From: CBDCIS01 sp965217565
GTDB taxonomy: Bacteria > Chloroflexota > Dehalococcoidia > Lucifugimonadales > CATOSD01
Assembly (NCBI GenBank): GCA_965217565.1
Contig: CBDCIS010000012.1
Location: 62,001 to 126,000 of the forward strand
Reading direction: 5' to 3'
DNA: 64,000 bases
This document shows, in pieces, positions 1 to 8,374 of the stretch. The notes under the pieces are model-generated. The model saw nothing but the letters and a program-made list of their open reading frames with translations. It was not told the origin of the DNA and searched no databases. The position numbers and the translations under genes were made by a program. Every line of letters begins with the position of its first letter. Positions within the stretch are counted from its first letter, which is position 1.

Positions 1-179
1 GTCGCCTGCAAAGCGTTGCCGAGAACCACCTCGTCCACGGCGTCCGGCTCCAGGTTGGCGCGCTCCAAGGCCGCCCTGATTGCTGCCGCTCCCAGGTCTG
101 GGGCGGAGACGTCCTTGAACGCTCCGCCAAACCTTCCCATAGCCGTTCGCGCGCCGCTAACGATAACCGCGTCCTGCAT
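1..179 (-). CDS. Acetyl-CoA acetyltransferase (thiolase), N-terminal fragment
   Basis: The gene runs off the left edge and only the first 59 residues are present. Translation begins MQDAVIVSGARTAMGRFGG, the conserved opening of thiolase-superfamily acetyl-CoA acetyltransferases, and continues with the DLGAAAIRAALERANL and DEVVLGNALQA segments that precede the catalytic cysteine, which lies outside the window. The ATG at 177-179 has a strong ribosome binding site, AGGAGG, at 186-191 on the minus strand, 6 nt away. Members condense or thiolytically cleave acyl-CoAs in fatty-acid or polyester metabolism. Which direction applies here cannot be told. The family is secure; the substrate is not. Confidence 0.85.
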   Translation of the reverse strand, partial: MQDAVIVSGARTAMGRFGGAFKDVSAPDLGAAAIRAALERANLEPDAVDEVVLGNALQA

Positions 180-312
180 CAGAAACCTCCTGTGCGCTTG
201 CCTATTTCTTCTGAAGTGATTTCAGGCAAGCATAGCATCTTGGCGGCTGTTCTGGAAGTCCCGCAAAAGGCGAGGAGCGGTTGGCTGTCAGCAGAGGGCG
301 CGGAGCCTTGCG

Positions 313-520
313 GAAGGCTGCTCGCCAAAAATCGCAAACCCAAAGTGTGACATTTTGTGACATTCTAGGACATTTCCTAGCTGGGGCCTGCGGCCGTATG
401 GATTTTAGAGATTACGAGATTTTCAGGATTTTGGCGTGAGCGAGGACGCCTGGCGGACGCTCGTCGATTTGGATGGAGGCATTGTAGGACAGGCGTTCGT
501 GGAGTGTCAAGGGCGGGTTG
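313..520 (-). repeat. Dispersed repeat, copy A (GACATT/promoter type)
   Basis: The copy begins near CTGCTCGCCAAAA (319-331). It continues with closely spaced GACATT motifs at 350-375 and the string GACATTTCCTAGCTGGGGCC, nearly identical to the copy at 52321. It ends with a promoter-like block read on the minus strand. Related copies occur at 42885-43326 and 52300-52633. Orientation is given by the embedded promoter. Confidence 0.6.
481..510 (-). promoter_or_regulatory. Consensus-like sigma70 promoter inside repeat copy A
   Basis: On the minus strand, TTGACA (505-510) is followed after 18 nt by TACAAT (481-486). The spacer contains ACGAAC, as in the promoters at 43128-43157 and 52488-52516. 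Transcription would run through the repeat toward the thiolase start at 179. Confidence 0.5.
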
Positions 521-810
521 GCTACGGGCGTTTCGGATCGGTGGGCGGCGGGCCAACAGGGGGCGAGTTCCCTGTCGCCGGCACAGGATGCGGCTGCGCT
601 GCGCGCCGCGCTCTCAGCTAACGCCCAAACATGACCCGATATAGTATGGTCATATGTTCAGCGTTTCATGTAAGATTGAGGCTGCGGCTCGGGACTTGCC
701 GGTTTGGAGCAGTCCCACGCTAATGCCGCTCCAAATCTTTGGTAAGGGTTGCCGCCCGCGGCGCGAGGTCTGAACATCGTGGCGCGAGCGCAGCGACCGT
801 CGTTTTCGTC

Positions 811-2256
811 ATGACTTCCGGCGCCACTCCCAAGATTGGGAGACCCAAAACCAAGATAGTCTGCACGCTGGGACCCTCCACCGAGTCCTACGACATCGTA
901 AGGGCGCTGGTCGAGAGTGGAATGAGCGTGGCCCGACTCAATTTCTCACACGGCAACCTTGTTACGCACGCAAACGCTGTCGAGACCGTGCGCGCCGTGT
1001 CAGAGGACCTCGGCGTGCCTGTCGGCGTGATGGTTGACGTGCCCGGCGCCAAGTACCGCACCGGCCCGCTCGCGCCCGGGGCGATCGAGCTTGTGGCCGG
1101 CGATGAGTTCACGCTAACCAGCCGAGACGTGGTCGGAACCCAGGACCGCATTGGCGTCGCGCCGCCGGGCATTCACAGGGACGCCGAAGCCGGCCGGCCC
1201 ATCCTACTCGATGATGGCTTCCTGGAGCTTCGCGTCACCGCCGTCAACGGCCCGGACGTGCTATGCGAGGTGGTCATTGGCGGCAGGCTGACCGAGCGGC
1301 GCGGTGTCACGGCGCCGGGCGTAACGCCCTCGATGCAATTCCAGGACGAGGCTGCCAAGAGCGCGCTCGATTTCGCCGTCGAATGCGACGCCGAATTCGT
1401 GGCGCTCTCGACCGTGACCTCGGCGGACGACATTCACGAAGTCAGGCGATTTTTCGATGAAAACTCCTTTGACACGCAGATCATCTCGAAGATAGAGCGC
1501 GCGGAGGCGCTCGAAGACGTTGAGACCATTATCGCCGCCAGCGACGCCGTCATGGTGGCTCGCGGCGACATGGGCGTCGAGGTGTCGCTCTCACGTGTGC
1601 CGATAATCCAGAAAGACCTCATCGCAAGGTGCAACGCGGCCGGGAAGCCCGTGATCACCGCGACCCAGATGCTGGAGTCCATGGTGCGCTCACCGGTGCC
1701 GACGAGAGCAGAGGTGACCGACGTTGCCAACGCCGTATTCGACGGCACGGACGCCGTGATGCTCTCAGGGGAGACCTCGGTTGGCCAGTACCCCGTCCAG
1801 GTCGTCAAGCTGATGGCGCAGGTAGCGGTGGAGGCTGAGGCCGCGCTGCCATACGAATCGATGTTGCTCGAAAAGGCCAGGCACGTGCAGCGACAGACGG
1901 ACGACGCCATAAGCTATAACGCCTGCCGCACGGCGTCCACGCTCGATGCGAGCCTGATCGTGGCGTTCACTGAGACGGGAGGCACGGCGGGAAGGGTCTC
2001 CAAGTACCGCCCCGCTCAGCACATCCTGGCCCTGACCGTGCACGAACGTATGCAACGCCGCCTTACTCTTCGATGGGGCGTTACGCCGGTCATAATTCGC
2101 AGCCTGGAAACGGTGGAGGACCTCTTCACGGAGGGCGAACGGCAGGCGGTTCTCGTGGGCGGAGTAGCTTCGGGCAGCCAGATAGTGCTGGTCGCTGGCC
2201 TCCCGTTGGGGGTTTCGGGAGGCACAGACCTGCTCAGGGTTATGAACGTTCCCTAA
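811..2256 (+). CDS. pyk: Pyruvate kinase
   Basis: Transfers phosphate from phosphoenolpyruvate to ADP, the last step of glycolysis, in the cytoplasm. From the ATG at 811 the protein has 481 residues, normal for the family. Visible motifs are KTKIVCTLGPST near the N terminus, VARLNFSHG, the active-site signature IISKIERAEALED, MVARGDMGVE, and VITATQMLESM followed by the TDVANAVFDGTDAVMLSGET block, then a C-terminal regulatory domain. The B-domain entrance reads MVDVPGAKYRTG instead of the more usual LDTKGPEIRTG. The frame stays open upstream to a TTG at 739, but those 24 residues are not conserved, so the ATG is preferred although no strong ribosome binding site precedes it. The gene stands alone. 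Confidence 0.95.
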   Translation: MTSGATPKIGRPKTKIVCTLGPSTESYDIVRALVESGMSVARLNFSHGNLVTHANAVETVRAVSEDLGVPVGVMVDVPGAKYRTGPLAPGAIELVAGDEFTLTSRDVVGTQDRIGVAPPGIHRDAEAGRPILLDDGFLELRVTAVNGPDVLCEVVIGGRLTERRGVTAPGVTPSMQFQDEAAKSALDFAVECDAEFVALSTVTSADDIHEVRRFFDENSFDTQIISKIERAEALEDVETIIAASDAVMVARGDMGVEVSLSRVPIIQKDLIARCNAAGKPVITATQMLESMVRSPVPTRAEVTDVANAVFDGTDAVMLSGETSVGQYPVQVVKLMAQVAVEAEAALPYESMLLEKARHVQRQTDDAISYNACRTASTLDASLIVAFTETGGTAGRVSKYRPAQHILALTVHERMQRRLTLRWGVTPVIIRSLETVEDLFTEGERQAVLVGGVASGSQIVLVAGLPLGVSGGTDLLRVMNVP

Positions 2257-2286
2257 GCGTGCGTCCACCATTGGTGCAAGGCGAGG

Positions 2287-2345
2287 GTCACCCACCCCCT
2301 AACCCCCTCCCGTCGAGGGCGGGGGAATCTTGTGGCTCCGCCGCG
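2287..2345. repeat. GC-rich hairpin repeat with CCCCTAACCCCCTCCCGTC motif
   Basis: The string CACCCACCCCCTAACCCCCT is followed by CCCGTCGAGGGCGGGGG, an imperfect hairpin, and then TGGCTCCGCC. The same module recurs at about 46300-46385 and 52540-52600, each time in an intergenic region and each time followed by a GGCTCC stretch. It may act as a terminator for pyk, but no U-tract follows. Confidence 0.5.
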
Positions 2346-2394
2346 CTACGCTTCATTTCAATGATGTTGGCCTACTATCTATACGAATTGGTGT

Positions 2395-2423
2395 TAGACA
2401 GGAAGAGCGGCCGGGAGTATAAT
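2395..2423 (+). promoter_or_regulatory. Promoter of cysS
   Basis: TAGACA (2395-2400), a 17-nt spacer and a perfect TATAAT (2418-2423) lie 31 nt before the GTG start of the downstream gene. Spacing and sequence match a housekeeping sigma70-type promoter. Confidence 0.7.
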
Positions 2424-2454
2424 TGGTTCGGAACCAGTCAGGGGAAAAGCATAA

Positions 2455-4641
2455 GTGTTGAGGCTATATAACACCCTTACCAAGCGGGTGGAGCAGGTGC
2501 GGCCGATTGACCCCGGCGTCATCAAGATGTACACCTGCGGCCCCACGGTTTACCGCGACGCCCACATCGGCAATCTCAGGTCTTACCTGATGGCCGACTG
2601 GATTCGCCGCGCCCTCGAGGCCCAGCAGTTTAGTGTAACGCACGTCAAGAACATTACGGACGTGGGGCACATGCGCCAGGAGGTTCTCGAGCAGGGGGAG
2701 GACAAGGTAATCGCGGCCGCTATCGCCGAGGGCAAGACCCCCGCAGAGATCGCCCAGTTCTACACGGACCGCTTCCTGGAGGACGAACGAAAGGTCAACA
2801 TAATTCCGGCGGGGCATTTTCCCAAGGCGACGGGCCACATCGAGGAGATGCTGGAAATCGTGGAGCGCCTCGTGGAAAGGGATTACGCCTATGAGGTCGA
2901 AGGGAACGTCTATTTCGACGTCGCCGGGTTCGCGGACTACGGGAAACTCTCCGGCAATATCCAGGTAGCCGAACTTCTCGAAGCGGTGCGCGTGGAGGCC
3001 GACCCGCTCAAACGAGACCCGCGCGACTTCACGCTATGGAAGCAGGCGGAGCATGGCCGTGAACTGAAGTGGCCCAGCATATGGGGAGAGGGCTTTCCGG
3101 GCTGGCACATCGAGTGTTCCGCCATGTCCATCAAGTACCTGGGGGAGAGGTTCGACGTCCACACCGGCGGCGTTGACAACATCTTTCCTCATCACGAGGG
3201 AGAGATAGCCCAGAGTGAGGGCTTCACCGGCAAGCAGGTGGTGAACACCTGGACGCATGGGCAGCATCTCCTGGCTGACGGCGTCAAGATGGCAAAGTCG
3301 GCCGGCAACTCCTTCATCCTCTCCGACATCGAGGGGCAGGGCATCGACCCTATCGCGTTCCGCTATCTTTGCCTGACCGCCAGGTACAGGACCAGGCTGA
3401 ACTTCACGTTCACCGCGCTCAAGGCGGCCCAACGAGGTTTGCAGCGTCTCCGCAATAGGGTATGGGAATGGAGCATGGCCCCTCCCATGCCGGGTGAAGG
3501 CGGAGGCGCCATCGAGGAGTGGCAGGGCCGCTTCTTCGAGAGGGTGAACGAAGACCTGGACATGCCTGGCTCCCTCGCGCTCACATGGGAGCTTGCCCGC
3601 TCCGAGTTGCCCGCCCAAGTGAAGCTGCACATAATTCGCGGCTACGACGAGGTGCTGGGACTTGGACTGGATGAATCGGTCGAGGCATATTCGGTTCCGG
3701 ACGAAGTCGAGGCCCTGGTCGAGAAGCGCTCTAGCTTGCGCCAGGAAGGCAGATACCAGGAGGCCGACGGCATCAGAGACACGCTCGTCCAGACGGGTTG
3801 CGTGGTAGAGGACACCCCGACGGGCACGAGGGTCCGTCCCAAGACGTCCTGGGAGAAGCGTCAGGAGGAGTGGCACAGTTTTTCGTCCTCCGCCGAGGCG
3901 CCCTCGCTCTTGGACGAGCCGGACAGCGCGGACGTCACCATTGGCATCGTCGCCTGCAACTATGTCAACGATGTGAAGCGCTGCGTTCTCAGCGCGCTGG
4001 AGTGGGTTGGCGGTCGCAGGGCCGAGGTGGTGGTGGTTGACAATGGTTCGACCGATGGCGCCGCCCACTGGCTGGAGCAGGCGGCCTCCGCCGATTCCCG
4101 GATCCGTGTCTTTCATACCGACCACGTGCTGGGCGAGGGCGCGGCCAAGAACATCGTGCTCAAACAGTCCAAGGGTAGGCACGTCGTCATGCTCGATACC
4201 AGCGCCGAGGTGGTCGGGGACATTTTCGGGCCCTTGGACGAGCTGTTAATGGACAGAAGCGTGGGAGTCGCCGGCCCATTCGGCCTGCGAACCGACGACC
4301 TGCACCACTTCCACGAGGGCGAGGGCGAGAGCGGGGACATGGACGCGATGCAGGCGTACTGCTTTGCCTTCCGGCGCGAAGACCTTGCCGGCGTGGGCTT
4401 GATGAGGGAGAGTTTCCGCTTCTATCGCAACCTGGACATCGACTTCAGTTTCCACTTCAAGGACAAGGGCTTCAGAATAGTGGCGGACCCCAGCCTCCCA
4501 ATAGAGCTGCACGAGCACCGTGTTTGGAGCGAGCTGGCTGAAGGCGAGCGAGACGAGCTCAGCCGCAAGAACTATCGACGCTTTCTCGACAAGTGGCGAG
4601 AGCGAGGGGAACTTCTTATCAGCAGTCAGCGCGAATCATAG
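2455..4641 (+). CDS. cysS: Cysteinyl-tRNA synthetase fused to a family-2 glycosyltransferase-like domain
   Basis: Residues 1-465 form a complete cysteinyl-tRNA synthetase. Zinc ligand C28 lies in MYTCGPTVY, HIGN (37-40) is the HIGH motif, GWHIECSAMS and DNIFPHHEGEIAQSE supply further zinc ligands, and KMAKSAGN begins at 278. The anticodon-binding region ends in the typical ADGIRDTLVQTG-DTPTGTRVRPK. The same frame then continues for about 265 residues. From about 493 it shows a GT-A fold start, VTIGIVACNYV, a nucleotide-sugar-type motif VVVDNGSTDG at 526-535, and a later acidic NLDIDFSFHFKDKGF segment. Usual CysRS length is 460-500, so 728 residues is a real fusion by length. There is no stop or internal start that would separate the parts. 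GTG 2455 is chosen because it sits downstream of a good promoter. The tRNA-charging role is secure. The activity of the second domain is unknown. Confidence 0.93.
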   Translation: MLRLYNTLTKRVEQVRPIDPGVIKMYTCGPTVYRDAHIGNLRSYLMADWIRRALEAQQFSVTHVKNITDVGHMRQEVLEQGEDKVIAAAIAEGKTPAEIAQFYTDRFLEDERKVNIIPAGHFPKATGHIEEMLEIVERLVERDYAYEVEGNVYFDVAGFADYGKLSGNIQVAELLEAVRVEADPLKRDPRDFTLWKQAEHGRELKWPSIWGEGFPGWHIECSAMSIKYLGERFDVHTGGVDNIFPHHEGEIAQSEGFTGKQVVNTWTHGQHLLADGVKMAKSAGNSFILSDIEGQGIDPIAFRYLCLTARYRTRLNFTFTALKAAQRGLQRLRNRVWEWSMAPPMPGEGGGAIEEWQGRFFERVNEDLDMPGSLALTWELARSELPAQVKLHIIRGYDEVLGLGLDESVEAYSVPDEVEALVEKRSSLRQEGRYQEADGIRDTLVQTGCVVEDTPTGTRVRPKTSWEKRQEEWHSFSSSAEAPSLLDEPDSADVTIGIVACNYVNDVKRCVLSALEWVGGRRAEVVVVDNGSTDGAAHWLEQAASADSRIRVFHTDHVLGEGAAKNIVLKQSKGRHVVMLDTSAEVVGDIFGPLDELLMDRSVGVAGPFGLRTDDLHHFHEGEGESGDMDAMQAYCFAFRREDLAGVGLMRESFRFYRNLDIDFSFHFKDKGFRIVADPSLPIELHEHRVWSELAEGERDELSRKNYRRFLDKWRERGELLISSQRES

Positions 4642-4821
4642 GCGCATTTGAGATAGTTTCTTCGATAGCGCAATCTCATCTTCGCGTCTATGTCATGGCA
4701 CGAAGATGGCCTGCCGGCGGCGAGAAGGGGAGGGTCTGATCCAGGCTCTGCCTCAAATCGCCGCCGCCGATTCTGGCCTGCCTTACACATTCCCACCTGG
4801 GCGGCATCATCTGAGGAACAT

Positions 4822-5841
4822 TTGGAAGTAACCCTACTCTGGCTCCAGCTTGCGGCTTCGGCGGCCATTATACTTGGGGCATCCACCTTTCTCGCCAAGT
4901 CGGCCGACGTCATAGCCTTCAAGACGGGCTTGGGACGCTCTTTCATCGGCGTCGTGCTGCTGGCTACGGCCACTTCCCTGCCGGAGCTGGGCACGGGCGT
5001 AAGCTCGATAGTGCTGGTCGGCGAGCCGGACCTGGCCGCGGGCGACGCATTCGGCAGCAACCTGTTCAATCTTCTCATCATAGGACTTCTGGACCTCTAC
5101 TGGCGTGACGGCCCTATATTGACGAAGGTAAACACGACCTCCGTCGTCGTGGCGGCCTGTGGGATTGCCGTAATCACGCTCGCCACCATCGCGATCCTCG
5201 TGCACGGCATGACGTCGGCCATGGATGGCTGGCAGGTAAGCCCGGTGTCCATTCTTATACTCGCCATGTTCCTGCTGGCGATGTTCCTGATATACCGCGT
5301 AGAGCAGTCCCAGGACACCGAGCAGCCAAAGACGGGTGAGGGGGAGCGCGATTATTCGTCCAGCAGCCTCGGCAGGGCCGCGCTGACCTACACGCTCTCC
5401 GCCGCCATCGTGGTTGGGGCCGCGATGTGGCTGGCGAACAGCGGCGGCGGAATAGCGGACGTCATGGGATGGGAGGCGAGCTTCGTGGGAACCCAGTTCC
5501 TGGCGTTCAGCACCTCGCTGCCAGAGCTCGCGGCCTCCTTTGCCGCGATTCGCATTGGCGCGCCGGAGCTCGCCATATCCAACGTCCTCGGAAGCAACGT
5601 CTTCAACATGGGCTTCATACTGTTCCTGGACGACGTGGCCTACACCGGAGGAGCAATCTGGGCCAACATCGCGGAGGTCCACTCGTTGACAGCGGTGATT
5701 GCCGTGCTCATGACCGCGGTGGTAATCGTCGCGCTGGTCGCCCGCCGGCGCGGGAGGCCCGGCAAGTTCTGGACGTTCGAGGCCGTTTCGCTGATAGGTC
5801 TCTACGCGGTGGCGAGCATCCTCGTCTTTGGACTGGGTTGA
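4822..5841 (+). CDS. Na+/Ca2+-exchanger-family membrane carrier
   Basis: A polytopic inner-membrane protein of about 340 residues with the two inverted CaCA repeats. The first carries LLATATSLPELGTGVSS and GDAFGSNLFN; the second carries FLAFSTSLPELAASFAAI and SNVLGSNVFNMGF. These alpha-repeats form the ion-binding site in YrbG-type cation/proton exchangers. A hydrophilic loop (EQSQDTEQPKTGEGERD) separates the halves. The frame is open upstream to 4690, but that extension is arginine-rich and non-membranous. TTG 4822, with GAGGA at 4813-4817, starts directly at the first membrane helix and is preferred. Transported ions cannot be told from sequence alone. Confidence 0.85.
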   Translation: MEVTLLWLQLAASAAIILGASTFLAKSADVIAFKTGLGRSFIGVVLLATATSLPELGTGVSSIVLVGEPDLAAGDAFGSNLFNLLIIGLLDLYWRDGPILTKVNTTSVVVAACGIAVITLATIAILVHGMTSAMDGWQVSPVSILILAMFLLAMFLIYRVEQSQDTEQPKTGEGERDYSSSSLGRAALTYTLSAAIVVGAAMWLANSGGGIADVMGWEASFVGTQFLAFSTSLPELAASFAAIRIGAPELAISNVLGSNVFNMGFILFLDDVAYTGGAIWANIAEVHSLTAVIAVLMTAVVIVALVARRRGRPGKFWTFEAVSLIGLYAVASILVFGLG

Positions 5842-5861
5842 GCGCGAACCACCGGAGTGGC

Positions 5862-6320
5862 TCAGAGTTCGACCGCGTTCTCGAGCACGTTCAACCTTAG
5901 CAGCCTGCCGCGCCGGTCCAGCTCTATCGCGATGACGTCGATGCGCCACTCCCTGGGCTTCGAGTGGTTGGCGTCGAGGTACTCCTGGGAGCAGGCGACC
6001 ATGCGAGCGCGTTTTCGCGCCGTCACCGACTCCTCCGGCGACCCGAACAGGCTGCCCCGCTTTGTGCGCACCTCTGTGAAGGCCAGCAGGCCGTCCTTCT
6101 CCGAAACGAGGTCTATCTCGCCGCTCCTGGTGCGGTAGTTGGTCTCCAGGATGGTGTGACCGCTGGATTCCAGGTGGCGTTTCGCCAGCTTCTCCCCCAG
6201 CCTGCCGAGCCCCTGGCGTTGCGTCTTCTTGCCAGGCTCCGCGGGGCCGACCATTTGCTTCACGGGCGCGAAGGTGCGCCTGTGAATCTCGCACGGGCCC
6301 AACTTTTCGAGGCCGCGCAC
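5862..6320 (-). CDS. yraN: YraN/UPF0102 family nuclease-like protein, fused behind RNase HII
   Basis: From about residue 35 the sequence is a full UPF0102 domain: GLGRLGEKLAKRHLESSGHTI, NYRTRSGEIDLVSEKDG, FTEVRTKRG and the tail DVIAIELDRRGRL. The E-I-D and E-V-R segments are the restriction-endonuclease-like core, with TEVRTK in place of the common VEVKTR. Function in the family is poorly defined, with links to DNA processing or recombination. The first 24 residues (RGLEKLGPCEIHRRTFAPV) are not YraN but the C terminus of RNase HII, in the same frame. So yraN has no independent start here and is the second half of an rnhB-yraN fusion interrupted upstream by a one-base insertion. Confidence 0.85.
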   Translation of the reverse strand: MRGLEKLGPCEIHRRTFAPVKQMVGPAEPGKKTQRQGLGRLGEKLAKRHLESSGHTILETNYRTRSGEIDLVSEKDGLLAFTEVRTKRGSLFGSPEESVTARKRARMVACSQEYLDANHSKPREWRIDVIAIELDRRGRLLRLNVLENAVEL

Positions 6321-6873
6321 GTGCTCCCTGGTGACATACCCCTTGTGCCTGGCGAAACCGTAGCCTGGAAAGGCCGCGTCCTGCTCCGTCCATGTGCCTG
6401 TCCCTCGCCACCTTCGCGACGATCGAGGCCGCCGCGATGGAGAGGCAGAGAGCGTCGCCGTGGATTATCGCCTTTTGCGGAGTGGCGACGCCGGGCAGAG
6501 GGAAGGCGTCCAACAGCAGGTAAGCGGGCGTGAGAGGAATTGAGCTCAGCGCCCGTTTCATGGCGAGGCGCGTGGCCTGTACGATGCCGACGGCATCGAC
6601 CTCGCGCGGCGCGCTCATCCCCACGCCGAGGGCGAGCGCGGCGCTCTCGAGGTATAGCAGCGCCTGTTCGCGCCGCGCCGGCGTAAGCTGCTTGCTGTCC
6701 CGTATCAGCCGAACCCCTGGACCCTCCAGGTTGGGCGGGAGTATGGCGACTCCGGCGGCCACGGGCCCCGCTATCGAGCCGCGACCCGCCTCGTCCAGCC
6801 CCGCCACGAGCGCGTAACCCTGCTCGAGCAGCGTGGCTTCCAGTTGGTACGTTGGCCCTGGTTTGCCGTTCAC
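6249..6873 (-). CDS. rnhB: Ribonuclease HII, frameshifted near its C terminus and fused to YraN
   Basis: Removes RNA from RNA-DNA hybrids and excises single ribonucleotides from DNA. From GTG 6873 the protein reads GLDEAGRGSIAGPV (catalytic D27 and E28), LLLDAFPLP (third acidic residue) and HGDALCLSIAAASIVAKVARD (fourth). After RDRHMD the frame is lost. Skipping one base at about 6385-6388 restores EQDAAFPGYGFARHKGYVT, then EHVRGLEKLGPCEIHRRTFAPV, the normal C terminus. All four catalytic acids precede the break. The repaired frame continues without a stop into YraN. mnmA lies 22 nt upstream on the same strand, so the genes probably form one operon. The insertion resembles others in this window and is more likely a consensus error than gene decay. 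Confidence 0.85.
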
Positions 6874-6895
6874 GTGCTTCTGCTGCGTATCGGCA

Positions 6896-7990
6896 TCACT
6901 TCTCGCCGCGTGGTCGCTCGAGCTCGATAATGCCGCCCCCGACCACCTCCTCGCCCTGGTAGAACACCACCGCCTGACCGGGCGTTATGGCCCGCTGAGG
7001 GGAATCGAATCGAATCTCGGCCCAGCCGTCCCTGGCGACCAGCGTAGCGGGCTCCTGCCTGGCCTTGTATCGAATCTTGGCGCTCACCTCGACAGGGCCG
7101 CGGGGCGTCTCCCCGGAGGTGAAGTTCATCCGCGATGCCCAGAGGGTGTCGCGCAGGAGCTCGTCTTCTCGGCCCAGAACGACCTGGTTGGTCTCCGCGT
7201 CGATCTTGACGACGTACAACGGCTTGCCGGTGTTTCCCTTCAGGCCGAGTCCCCTGCGCTGGCCGACGGTGAAGAACTGGATGCCGGGGTGTTCTCCGAG
7301 AACCGCGCCCTCGGTGTCAACCAGTTCTCCGGTCTTGGGCCTTGAGCGTTCGCCGACGAACTTACGGTAATCGCCGTCCGGTATGAAGCAAATCTCCTGG
7401 CTGTCGGGCTTGTCCGCCACTGGAAGCCCTCCCTCTGCCGCGAGCCTCCGGATCTCGCTCTTGGGATGCTCGCCGACGGGCAGCAGGAGACGGCCCAGCT
7501 CCTTCTGCGTCAGCGTGAACAGGACATACGACTGGTCCTTACCCTTGTCAACGCCAGTCAGGAGCTTCAGTCCCTTGCCGTTACGTCGGATGCGGGCATA
7601 GTGGCCTGTGGCTATGTAGTCGGCATCCAGGAACATCGCCCGGCGGAGCAGAAAGTCGAACTTTATCTTGTCGTTGCAGGCGAGGCAGGGATGCGGAGTG
7701 CGCCCGCGGTCGTACTCTCGCACGAAGTAATCGACGACGTGCTGCTGAAACTCCCGCTCGAAATTGAGGAAATAGTGGGGCGCGCCGATGACCTGGCAGA
7801 CACGCCGGGCGTCGTCCACGTCCTCCACGGAGCAGCAGCGCTTGCTCATGGCGGGCGCGTCCGGGTTCTCGAGGGTCCACAGGCGCATGGTAACGCCGAT
7901 GACCTCGTATCCCTGTTCCTTCAGGAGAAGCGCGGCCACCGAGGAGTCCACGCCTCCGCTCATGGCTACGATTACGCGTTGCTTGCTCAT
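6896..7990 (-). CDS. mnmA: tRNA-specific 2-thiouridylase MnmA
   Basis: Installs the 2-thio group of wobble uridine 34 in Lys, Glu and Gln tRNAs, using sulfur relayed from cysteine desulfurase. The 364-residue length is typical. The PP-loop SGGVDSS (11-17) adenylates the uridine. The two catalytic cysteines lie in HPCLACNDKIKF and SQEICFIPDGDY. GHYAR, KDQSYVLF and FTVGQRRGLG are further family blocks. ATG 7990 fits the conserved N terminus. Upstream, TTGAAT and TAGGCT with an 18-nt spacer end 6 nt before the ATG, so the mRNA may be leaderless. rnhB-yraN follows after 22 nt. Confidence 0.96.
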   Translation of the reverse strand: MSKQRVIVAMSGGVDSSVAALLLKEQGYEVIGVTMRLWTLENPDAPAMSKRCCSVEDVDDARRVCQVIGAPHYFLNFEREFQQHVVDYFVREYDRGRTPHPCLACNDKIKFDFLLRRAMFLDADYIATGHYARIRRNGKGLKLLTGVDKGKDQSYVLFTLTQKELGRLLLPVGEHPKSEIRRLAAEGGLPVADKPDSQEICFIPDGDYRKFVGERSRPKTGELVDTEGAVLGEHPGIQFFTVGQRRGLGLKGNTGKPLYVVKIDAETNQVVLGREDELLRDTLWASRMNFTSGETPRGPVEVSAKIRYKARQEPATLVARDGWAEIRFDSPQRAITPGQAVVFYQGEEVVGGGIIELERPRGEK

Positions 7991-8374
7991 ACGAAAAGCC
8001 TACCACATGGCTTGCGCTCTATTCAATCGCCCTGGTCACCCACAAGGGAACGCCGGTAGGGGCAGGTCTTGTGCCTGCCCTCTTTCCCCTACCTGGACGC
8101 CCACAAGGAACGCCCCTGCACATCGGGTCACCTACCAAACTGATACGGCATGTCCAGTACGTCCATCCGATTAAAAAGTCTTCAGATAGCTGGTATGGGA
8201 TTGGAGACTGGCCTGGCCCTCGCCAGGATACCAATCACGGGGCCAGTTTTAACCTCAACACGAAGGTAATAGGTCTTGTCCAGTTAGGTGGAGTCAACAA
8301 TCACTCATCCTCTTTACAGGATGGGATAGATTAACCGCGTTTCGCCTCAAGCAAATCTTTATTGGCCAGTGGCA
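7991..8374. other. Gene-free region with a GGGCAGG hairpin repeat
   Basis: No gene is visible. At 8060-8080 the arms GGGCAGG and CCTGCCC form a hairpin within the string GTAGGGGCAGGTCTTGTG, flanked by two CCCACAAGG(G)AACGCC copies (8037-8053 and 8100-8116). A CGCCCACAAGGGGCACCCCT relative occurs at 24508. These are dispersed intergenic repeats. The part beyond 8130 shows nothing recognisable. Confidence 0.55.
8060..8080. repeat. Short hairpin repeat
   Basis: Perfect 7-bp arms GGGCAGG (8060-8066) and CCTGCCC (8074-8080) surround a 7-nt loop. It lies upstream of mnmA in an intergenic region with flanking CCCACAAGG copies. Confidence 0.5.

Larger units (their letters stand above)
180..810. other. 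Gene-free region between thiolase and pyruvate kinase
   Basis: No convincing gene is visible. The region holds one long copy of a dispersed repeat (about 313-520) with GACATT motifs and a consensus-like promoter pointing toward the thiolase gene. A 61-codon open frame at 436-621 has no recognisable content and lies over the repeat. Confidence 0.6.

Noticed and set aside
436..621. 61-codon open frame upstream of pyruvate kinase
   Set aside because: It has no ribosome binding site and no recognisable content, and it lies over a dispersed repeat with a promoter on the other strand.
2258..2454. T-box or other riboswitch before cysS
   Set aside because: The leader from the predicted transcription start is only about 25 nt, and no T-box sequence is visible.
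4834..6873. A single 679-codon minus-strand frame starting as RNase HII
   Set aside because: Only the first 170 or so residues are RNase HII. Beyond the one-base shift the frame is nonsense and runs antisense to the carrier gene.
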